A stretch of DNA of 7,072 nt, from positions 1 through 7,072 of the forward strand of contig JABJPQ010000113.1 of the NCBI GenBank assembly GCA_018663815.1, written 5' to 3'. Positions within the stretch are counted from its first letter, which is position 1. Each line of letters begins with the position of its first letter. The notes beneath the pieces are model-generated. The model did not search any database and was not told the DNA's origin. It worked only from the letters and a program-made list of their open reading frames with translations. Both the position numbers and the translations under genes were made by a program. Below, piece after piece: positions 1-5,117 of this stretch. Origin of the DNA: Halobacteriovoraceae bacterium. Its GTDB lineage: Bacteria; Bdellovibrionota; Bacteriovoracia; Bacteriovoracales; Bacteriovoracaceae.

Positions 1-87
1 AATAATAATTCTCAACTTACTAATTTAGACCTTTCGAATGTTAGCTTAAGGAAGAATAAATTCAATTTTCTCAAAAGCACTTTGTAA
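1..87 (+). CDS. C-terminal end of a pentapeptide-repeat-like protein (partial)
   Basis: The frame is open from the first base of the window to a TAA at 85-87, giving 28 residues. Leucine or phenylalanine recurs every fifth residue (SQLTN, LDLSN, VSLRK, NKFNF), flanked by small or polar residues. This is the A(D/N)LxX pattern of pentapeptide-repeat proteins, which fold as a right-handed quadrilateral beta-helix. Only about four repeats are visible, so family membership is tentative and the function cannot be inferred. The protein may end here. Alternatively the gene may be disrupted, because the overlapping +2 frame continues with a pentapeptide-like CNFSN and stays open to 355. Confidence 0.4.
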   Translation, partial: NNNSQLTNLDLSNVSLRKNKFNFLKSTL

Positions 88-355
88 TTTTTCAAATGTT
101 CTACATCCACATTGCATACCAGAAACACTTGCAGCTAGTTCGCCTTTTATTGATAAATGTGAAGGCCCTAAAGTTTACGAAAACTCTTGGTTAGACTTCA
201 ATGTTGAAGGGGTTGCGGGAATCGCTGGCCCCCTTGAAATCTCTGCATACGGTAAAAAAAGATTAAACAGCTTTGATAAGTCACGCAACATCCCGCAACG
301 AGGCGATAAGATGGGTTCTAAACTCGTCCTCAAACCCATCCCACTTTTACATTAA
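83..355 (+). pseudogene. Start-less open reading frame, probable remnant of the gene's 3' part
   Basis: This frame is open from a stop at 47-49 to the TAA at 353-355, about 100 codons, but contains no ATG, GTG or TTG start before an ATG near its end. The translation has protein-like composition (for example DKCEGPKVYENSWLDFNVEG, then GVAGIAGPLEISAYGKK) and ends in KLVLKPIPLLH. The DNA from about 160 to 345 is visibly richer in G+C than the rest of the window. A strong terminator 27 bases after the stop suggests this was a genuine 3' gene end. The simplest reading is the tail of the 1-87 gene after a small frameshift near 82-86, where CNFSN would keep the five-residue phase. An unrelated fragment is equally possible. 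I do not recognise the domain. Confidence 0.35.
212..340. repeat. Two nested inverted repeats in the G+C-richer segment
   Basis: GTTGCGGGA at 212-220 is the exact reverse complement of TCCCGCAAC at 291-299. Just downstream, GATGGGTT at 310-317 is exactly complementary to AACCCATC at 333-340 with a 15-base loop. They fall in the compositional island before the terminator. They could be folded RNA, a leftover element end, or chance in G+C-richer sequence. Confidence 0.35.
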
Positions 356-564
356 GCATCTTCGGATGAGTAAGATAGAAGAAGCCTAGGTCTAACCCAC
401 TTAGGCTTTTTACATGTCTTGCAAAAAAATCTTCGTTTAGTGATTTTAAGGTGGACCATCTTATCTCGAAGAGGTGTGTCTTTAATTATGACTTCTCTTT
501 TATCGTAGCAAGTTTTAGATAATGTAGCACACTTTGGGCAACAGAAAATGAGCTTGTGTTTACT
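352..564 (-). pseudogene. ISL3-family transposase, N-terminal zinc-finger fragment
   Basis: The minus strand is open for 70 codons between stops at 565-567 and 352-354, with no start codon at its beginning. The residues CCPKC (8-12), a central YDKREVIIKDTPL and HLKITKRRFFCKTCKK (38-53) reproduce the zf-ISL3 layout: CPxC, a basic middle with an (R/K)DxP core, then RRFxCxxC. ISL3 transposases are about 400 residues long, with this zinc finger, a helix-turn-helix and a C-terminal DDE domain. The last two are absent from the window, so the fragment cannot transpose. Similarity appears to stop after about residue 53, where the sequence merges with the terminator of the left-hand gene. It is evidence of past IS insertion and deletion next to the ATPase gene. 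Confidence 0.75.
382..411 (+). terminator. Intrinsic terminator for the left-edge plus-strand gene
   Basis: The arms AAGCCTAGGT (382-391) and ACTTAGGCTT (399-408) form a 10-bp stem with one G-U pair and a seven-base loop, running into TTTTT at 407-411. It begins 27 bases after the stop at 353-355, the expected place for a Rho-independent terminator on the plus strand. It overlaps the minus-strand transposase fragment, so the fragment's apparent C-terminal residues may simply be terminator sequence beyond the true element junction. Confidence 0.7.
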
Positions 565-665
565 TTAGTGTATTAGTCTTGATTCGTTGTTTCCCACTCT
601 GAACTGAGAAGAGCCAACAATCACAATATCAACTAGTTAGATGTGCATATCAATCTAAAAAATAA

Positions 666-693
666 TTGACTTCAGTTTGGTCCGGACTATAAT
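666..693 (+). promoter_or_regulatory. Near-consensus sigma70 promoter for the ATPase gene
   Basis: TTGACT at 666-671 matches the -35 consensus at five of six bases. TATAAT at 688-693 matches the -10 exactly, and the spacer is 16 bp. Transcription should begin near 700, leaving a leader of about 25 bases before the ATG at 725. The promoter overlaps the in-frame TTG at 677 and ATG at 692, which therefore cannot be the starts used by this transcript. Confidence 0.72.
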
Positions 694-724
694 GAAGTGT
701 AGTTCGTTTTGGGATGTGGGTAGT

Positions 725-1849
725 ATGGAAATAAAAAGAGAAATTAGCATCAAAATCAAAAAGTTTTTAAGTAAAAAAATGGTTCTAATAAGTGGCCCAA
801 GACAAGTCGGAAAAACATTTTTAACAAGGAGTTTTCTGACAAATAATTATGTATATTTAAACTATGATGATGAAGATGATAGAAAAATTATTCAAGATAA
901 ATCATGGCCTAGAGATGTAGACCTTATTATTTTTGATGAACTTCATAAAAAAGATAAATGGAAGACATGGTTAAAGTCTATTTTTGATAAAGAAGGAATC
1001 AATCCTAATATTGTAGTCACTGGTTCTGCGAGAATGGAGGTCTTTAAGAAAGGAGGGGACTCTTTAGCTGGGAGACACTTCCATGTTAGATTACATCCAT
1101 TAAGTATTAAAGAATACGGCAAAGGAGCCAAAAAAGAAATTATTCAAAAAATGATGATGCTTGGGTCTTTTCCCGAACCTCTCCTTTCTGATGATATGAA
1201 AGACTCAAAACTTTGGAGAAAAAGCCACCTCGAAAGGATAATTAAAGAAGACCTGTTGGATCTAGAAAGAGTCAATGAGTTAAAAAAAATAGAAGTTCTT
1301 GTACAATTATTGTCAGAAAGAGTTGGGAGTGCAATAAATTACGCATCTCTTGGTAGAGACTTGGAAGTGTCCTCTCACACAATTAAACACTGGCTTCAAA
1401 TACTAGAAAATCTATATGTTATTTTCAAAGTAACTCCTCTCTCAAAAAATATTGCAAAATCGATTCTGAAAGCTCCTAAATATTATTTTTATGATACAGG
1501 CAGGGTTAGAGCTAATGATGGTGCCAAGCTTGAAAATATTGTTGCATGTCACCTACTTAAGAGGAATAACTATCTCGAAGACATAGAGGGTGAGAAACTA
1601 GACCTCTTCTACATTAGAGACAAGGAAAAAAGAGAAGTAGACTTTGCGATTGAAAGAAACTTTATGCTTGAAAAGTTAATTGAAGTTAAAATGTCCGATG
1701 ATAATCTATCCAAGCCCCTAAAGTATTTTACGGACAAGTTGACCCCAAGAGAATCAACCCAAATAGTCTTTAATATAAAGCAGAACAAACAATATTATGA
1801 GATTAAAGTTAGAGACCTCACAACCTATTTGTATAATCTTGAAGCATAA
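725..1849 (+). CDS. DUF4143-type AAA ATPase with C-terminal nuclease-like motifs
   Basis: This 374-residue P-loop ATPase belongs to the widespread AAA/DUF4143 group, whose biological role is largely unsettled. Numbered from the ATG at 725, the Walker A motif is GPRQVGKT (24-31) and Walker B is LIIFDELHK (67-75). A sensor-like VVTGSAR lies at 97-103, followed by the family signature DSLAGRHFHVRLHPLSIKEY (112-131). A winged-helix region follows (about 204-255; NYASLGRDLEVSSHTIKHWL). The C-terminal part has E270, EVDF (D306) and IEVK (E320, K322), an E-D-ExK spacing resembling the PD-(D/E)xK nuclease core. Longer in-frame starts at 677 and 692 lie inside the promoter, so 725 is preferred. The ribosome-binding site is weak (GGG at 718-720). 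The gene stands alone and its length is normal. Nuclease activity is inferred from motifs only. Confidence 0.9.
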   Translation: MEIKREISIKIKKFLSKKMVLISGPRQVGKTFLTRSFLTNNYVYLNYDDEDDRKIIQDKSWPRDVDLIIFDELHKKDKWKTWLKSIFDKEGINPNIVVTGSARMEVFKKGGDSLAGRHFHVRLHPLSIKEYGKGAKKEIIQKMMMLGSFPEPLLSDDMKDSKLWRKSHLERIIKEDLLDLERVNELKKIEVLVQLLSERVGSAINYASLGRDLEVSSHTIKHWLQILENLYVIFKVTPLSKNIAKSILKAPKYYFYDTGRVRANDGAKLENIVACHLLKRNNYLEDIEGEKLDLFYIRDKEKREVDFAIERNFMLEKLIEVKMSDDNLSKPLKYFTDKLTPRESTQIVFNIKQNKQYYEIKVRDLTTYLYNLEA

Positions 1850-2010
1850 CAGATAAAATGCATAGGTAGTACTCTAAGAAACCTACAGGGATTAGCAGAT
1901 GTCATCTGTGATTTCTCTGAGGATTCGAGAGGCTTAGTTAAATCCTTTGATGTTATAAAAGTTAGTTATTCTTTTTATTTATATATTTCCCTAAATATAA
2001 GTTCATTAGC

Positions 2011-2271
2011 TCAACCAAAGTATAAATAAAAAGCAACTGAAGAGATTAAAACTACTACCAAAAATATTTTTTTTCTTTTCTTGAGGTTTAATTTAATGAT
2101 CTTGTATTCCTCAGGTAAATATCCAAATTTTTCTTCAAAGTTTTTATACATAAATACCATTCCACATTTCTTGCAAGATGAGTCCCTAAAACCAATTTTA
2201 TTTGTACAGTGAAAGCACTTTATTTTAATGAAAAAAATAGCGGGAAGACCAATTATAAAATACACAACCAC
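2011..2271 (-). CDS. Small zinc-ribbon membrane protein
   Basis: This 86-residue frame reads from a GTG at 2271. It has a hydrophobic N-terminal segment (about 3-16), a CFHC...CKKC pair (C19, C22 and C33, C36) that should bind one zinc ion, a basic/acidic middle (37-66, ending KKRKK) and a C-terminal membrane helix (about 69-84). This looks like a two-helix membrane protein with a zinc-ribbon loop; I do not recognise the family. The GTG has no Shine-Dalgarno sequence, and the frame is open upstream to 2352. The extension has protein-like content (NNDFFFIGYYTYDLVDLPL) but no start codon. A better start with AGGAG lies at 2453 in another frame, so the intact protein was probably about 150 residues and the annotated start is likely an artefact of frame disruption. 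Confidence 0.55.
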   Translation of the reverse strand: MVVYFIIGLPAIFFIKIKCFHCTNKIGFRDSSCKKCGMVFMYKNFEEKFGYLPEEYKIIKLNLKKRKKIFLVVVLISSVAFYLYFG

Positions 2272-2335
2272 GGTTTCATTTAGGGGCAGGTCTACAAGGT
2301 CGTAGGTATAATAACCAATAAAAAAGAAGTCATTA

Positions 2336-2453
2336 TTATAAAGTTTGTTTTTCTATCATAGTTTTTTTCGACTTTAGAAAATCATCCTCAGAGTATTTTG
2401 TATTTGGTGAATAATTCGTTCTTTTATTAAATTCTGTCTTTAATTTTTACCAC
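2336..2453 (-). pseudogene. Disrupted 5' part of the zinc-ribbon membrane protein gene, or a separate small ORF
   Basis: A GTG at 2451-2453 is preceded by a perfect AGGAG, but its frame stops after eight codons. Adding one A to the A5 run at 2444-2448 would open a 39-codon frame beginning MVKKLKTEFNKRT and containing NTKYSEDDFLKSKKTMIEKQ. That frame ends at TAA TAA (2333-2338). A second one-base change near the A5 run at about 2347-2353 would join it to the KLYNNDFFFIGYYTYDLV frame that leads into the zinc-ribbon protein. Both breaks sit in short A runs, as expected for slippage mutation, assembly error or, less likely, programmed frameshifting. It starts 47 bases after the stop of the upstream fusion gene and may share its transcript. 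Confidence 0.45.
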
Positions 2454-2465
2454 TATAGAACTCCT
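2451..2465 (-). promoter_or_regulatory. Shine-Dalgarno AGGAG with GTG start
   Basis: On the minus strand AGGAG (2461-2465) lies seven bases before a GTG at 2451-2453. Strength and spacing are ideal. It indicates that translation of the gene leading toward 2011 originally began here rather than at the unsupported GTG at 2271. Confidence 0.6.
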
Positions 2466-2500
2466 ACTTTTACTATTTATTAAATTTTATAAAGAATATA

Positions 2501-4330
2501 CTATAGCTTTTGTGAAAGTGATAATAACTCTTCAGAAGGAATGTTTGTAACAAGCATATAAACGACCTTGTCTTTATTGAATGTATAAGATGAAAGGACT
2601 GGAGTCACAGTTAGCCTCCCCTTATTTTTTCCACCAATTGGAATTCCATATTTAAAATTTTCTGAAACCCCAATGGTGTCCTTAAAGAATGTAACGTAAA
2701 GAAAATAAGGTCCCTTTTTGTAAATGGTTGTAAAAACAGGTAATCCTCTATCGACCTGAATAGTCTTGATTTTTTCTAAAGCAAATACTCCCTTGGAAAG
2801 TATTGGAACTTTTAATTCTGACACTGACATGACCTCTTTATCAGAGACTCCCTTTTTTTTAAAATCCCAAGTTGATATAAAAGTACTTTTCGGAATATTG
2901 AGAATAAACTCATTATTTTTAATCTTCTTATTAAATTCAATTTTTTCAAAATAGTATTTATACTCAGAGCCGCCCACAAATTTCATGAATCCTCCAAGCG
3001 GAAATGAATATTTATCGTAAATATTGCTATGACCTAAAGTGTTGAATGTTTTTGTTTTAGACTTAGATTTATAGCTAATATTGATCGTAGGGAGTGATGC
3101 GACTTCAGAGGTATCTTCAATAGTATAATCAAATTTTTTCAATTGATATTTGTAGCTCTCTTCGATAATTTTATTTATTTCTTGTGTGCTAGAAACTTTA
3201 ATACCTTTGTAAATAATGGCCCAGTTAAGCATAGGATAGTATAAAGAAAGTTTATCTTTATTAAAGTTTATACTTATTCCTTCATAAATTTTAGGTTGTA
3301 CAACTTTTATTCGAAATTTTTCAGGAGCTTTATAGAAAATTTTTGTTTTTAATTCAGCCCCTTTTACAAAACCGCTTTCAACTAAGGTTCCTTGATAAGA
3401 TTTAATTTTTGATAGATTTTTTTGGGTTCGAGTTATTAATGCATTATCGATACACCCCTGAAGGTTTAAAACTATTAATATTCCAAAGACAGCTTTAGCA
3501 ATATCTTTTAGTGACTTAGCTTTAACGATACTCATAATGATTGATCTCCATTCATGAAATGCAACTTTAATAGGATTAAAAGTATTTATATCCTGTTTTA
3601 AACCATATTCAACCTCTTCAATTTCAGGCGAGAATGTTCCAAACATCCTGTCCCAAATGATAAAGACTCCACCAAAGTTCTTGTTAATATACTGGTTATT
3701 TCTTCCATGATGAACTCTATGATGAGAAGGCGTATTATAAATAAGTTCAAAAACTCCATAGGACTTGATAAGTCGAGTATGTTGGCAACCCTGATAAAAT
3801 AAACTCATCAAGTGCATACTGATCACCATTATGGGATCAAAACCGATAAAGCACAAAGGTATCCAAAAAAGAAAAGACAAAAATGGAGTCCATGACTGCC
3901 TAAAACCCACTGAAAAATTAAACTCTTTAGATGAGTGGTGATTAACATGTGAAGCCCATAAAAATCTATATTTATGGCTCGCATAATGAAAAACATAAAA
4001 GCAAAAATCATCCAACACCAGAAGCAGTCCCCATTGCCACCAAAAGTGTAAACTTTGTGGGAGCATCCAATAAGATCCGAAATCAAACACAGCACTTTGA
4101 TGTACAAAATAAAAAATACCATAGGTAATAGGCCCCCAAACAGAAAGGGCCGTTATATAACCTATATACATCGTAAAATTGGTGACAGTATCTTTAAGAC
4201 TGTAAATTTTCTTTTTAAGTAAAATGGCCATTACTACTTCAACTACAATCAAACAAAGCAATATACTGAGCCCAACAAGGTAAAATGCCAATCCGGGATT
4301 TTCAGTTAAGAGTGTTTTTAAATCATTCAT
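2501..4330 (-). CDS. Sterol desaturase/fatty-acid hydroxylase fused to a lipoprotein LolA/RseB-like domain
   Basis: The 609-residue protein is two modules in one frame. Residues 1-283 are a membrane di-iron hydroxylase with hydrophobic segments at about 15-38, 50-75, 95-116 and 148-178. It has the histidine boxes HYASH (115-119), HVNHH (128-132), QH at 183-184 and HRVHH (204-208), then NFGGVFIIWDRMFGTF and the family's FHEW. This superfamily oxidises C-H bonds in lipids such as sterols, alkylglycerols and fatty acids; the substrate here is unknown. At 283 the usual FGPPGW-type tail is replaced by ILIVLNLQGC, a lipoprotein h-region and lipobox with C293. Residues about 303-480 resemble LolA/RseB lipid-binding folds (SYQGTLVESGF, YKAPEKFRIKVVQP, FILNIPKS). 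Residues about 497-607 resemble the RseB C-terminal/DUF4367 module, ending VTNIPSEELLSLSQ. The ATG at 4330 has a weak GGAA site. Catalytic residues look intact. The fusion could be natural or a deletion product. Confidence 0.85.
   Translation of the reverse strand: MNDLKTLLTENPGLAFYLVGLSILLCLIVVEVVMAILLKKKIYSLKDTVTNFTMYIGYITALSVWGPITYGIFYFVHQSAVFDFGSYWMLPQSLHFWWQWGLLLVLDDFCFYVFHYASHKYRFLWASHVNHHSSKEFNFSVGFRQSWTPFLSFLFWIPLCFIGFDPIMVISMHLMSLFYQGCQHTRLIKSYGVFELIYNTPSHHRVHHGRNNQYINKNFGGVFIIWDRMFGTFSPEIEEVEYGLKQDINTFNPIKVAFHEWRSIIMSIVKAKSLKDIAKAVFGILIVLNLQGCIDNALITRTQKNLSKIKSYQGTLVESGFVKGAELKTKIFYKAPEKFRIKVVQPKIYEGISINFNKDKLSLYYPMLNWAIIYKGIKVSSTQEINKIIEESYKYQLKKFDYTIEDTSEVASLPTINISYKSKSKTKTFNTLGHSNIYDKYSFPLGGFMKFVGGSEYKYYFEKIEFNKKIKNNEFILNIPKSTFISTWDFKKKGVSDKEVMSVSELKVPILSKGVFALEKIKTIQVDRGLPVFTTIYKKGPYFLYVTFFKDTIGVSENFKYGIPIGGKNKGRLTVTPVLSSYTFNKDKVVYMLVTNIPSEELLSLSQKL
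3533..3549 (-). promoter_or_regulatory. Internal Shine-Dalgarno and ATG ahead of the lipoprotein half
   Basis: Within the fusion gene, GGAGA (3545-3549) lies nine bases before the ATG of Met266 (3533-3535). Translation from there would give a 344-residue protein beginning MSIVKAKSLKDIAKAVFG and running into the lipobox at C293. That is a conventional basic n-region plus h-region. It could allow a free lipoprotein to be made without the hydroxylase. The match may be chance, because the encoded residues also fit the hydroxylase family's normal tail. Confidence 0.4.
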
Positions 4331-4539
4331 GTATTTTCCAAAATCAATTATTTAAATTGGCTCTCTTAAAACCTCTACATAAAGTATAATATAAACATGC
4401 AACCTGGCTACCTTCGGCTTCATAATCAAAACTCGGATGCAAATTCAATGCGATAGAGTATTTATGGCAACCACCCCATAATTGAAAACTTTACAAGATC
4501 ACTCATTACCACCCGAAAAAACATAAATTTTTTGTTATA

Positions 4540-4545
4540 TATAAT
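4540..4545 (+). promoter_or_regulatory. Candidate -10 box for the four-cysteine protein gene
   Basis: TATAAT lies 51 bases before the ATG at 4597. No recognisable -35 or extended -10 accompanies it and the region is AT-rich, so this is a weak call. Confidence 0.3.
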
Positions 4546-4587
4546 AAAAATAATCACTGCTTTACTGATAAGCAATACTGGCTACTT

Positions 4588-4591
4588 GGAG
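4588..4591 (+). promoter_or_regulatory. Ribosome-binding site of the four-cysteine protein
   Basis: GGAG lies five bases before the ATG at 4597, in TTGGAGTTCGTATG. It fixes that start, which also gives a clean signal peptide. Confidence 0.7.
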
Positions 4592-4596
4592 TTCGT

Positions 4597-4956
4597 ATGA
4601 AAAAACTACTTTTTGGATTAATTATATTTGGCCAGATTGGGCCTGCTTACTCTTTCGTATCAACTGAACAAACAATCCTTTGTGTTGATCAAGAGAGCAC
4701 TGAAGTTCTAAATATATATTATGATCAATGTGTAAGTCCTTATGGTCCTCAGAAACTTTTAGTTGAAGGAGAGCAAATGAATGGATATAGGATGGTAGAT
4801 TTTCGCCAAATGTATAATGATTCACCCGATTCCAAAATCTTTGATTTTACACTCCCTGAGGAAAGTTCAGATACATTTCCAATGGATATTACATTAGAGT
4901 CAAAAAAAATAACGCTAAACTGTACATATAATTCAAACTGGCATTTTTGTGACTAA
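4597..4956 (+). CDS. Small secreted four-cysteine protein of unknown function
   Basis: The 119-residue protein starts with a classical signal peptide: MKK, a hydrophobic core LLFGLIIFGQIG, and a probable cut after AYS at residue 19. The mature part is about 100 residues and acidic. It has exactly four cysteines (C29, C45, C109, C118), which could make two disulfides after export. The central stretch (about 55-97) is rich in D, E, S and M, and the protein ends NWHFCD. I do not recognise a family. The pattern fits a periplasmic or extracellular beta-rich mini-domain, but no enzyme motif is visible. The GGAG site and signal peptide make the start secure. The next gene begins 161 bases downstream on the same strand, also exported, with no clear terminator between them. 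Confidence 0.8.
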   Translation: MKKLLFGLIIFGQIGPAYSFVSTEQTILCVDQESTEVLNIYYDQCVSPYGPQKLLVEGEQMNGYRMVDFRQMYNDSPDSKIFDFTLPEESSDTFPMDITLESKKITLNCTYNSNWHFCD

Positions 4957-5117
4957 CTCAATAAGTACATCCACTAATACGTAAACCAACCCTGAAGCGC
5001 TAAATGACTTCCCATTTGACAAGCTAACTACACTATTCATCCCATCAACTTCTTCCTACTATTAACTTTTAAACTTACTTCTCAATCTAGATAGGTAAAA
5101 AGACGATTAGTTTTGAG

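Larger units (their letters stand above)
4331..4596. other. Divergent intergenic spacer
   Basis: These 266 bases separate the minus-strand fusion gene from the plus-strand four-cysteine gene and should hold promoters for both. On the plus strand TATAAT occurs at 4540-4545 in a very AT-rich stretch, about 50 bases before the start, but no good -35 is visible. On the minus strand a TATATTATA stretch lies at about 4384-4393, again without a convincing -35. No inverted repeat or operator stands out. Confidence 0.4.

Noticed and set aside
1896..1999. CAGATGTCATCTG palindrome (1896-1908) and AT-only hairpin TATATTTccctAAATATA (1982-1999) between convergent genes
   Set aside because: The first leaves no room for an RNA loop, and the second has a stem of only A-T pairs with no T-run, so neither is a credible terminator.
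1850..2029. 59-codon open frame following the ATPase stop in the same frame (contains NLQGLADVICDFSEDSRG)
   Set aside because: It has no start codon or ribosome-binding site, and the ATPase already has the normal family length and end. It could be read-through sequence or chance in this composition.
4397..4600. Plus-strand frames in the divergent spacer (MQPGYLRLHNQ..., then a 47-codon start-less stretch ending at the next gene's ATG)
   Set aside because: They are interrupted by a stop, lack a start for the second part, and overlap the sequence needed for the promoters of both flanking genes.
5016..5044. Perfect TTGACA as -35 for the 5118 gene
   Set aside because: No -10-like hexamer occurs 15-19 bases downstream, so it cannot be called a promoter.
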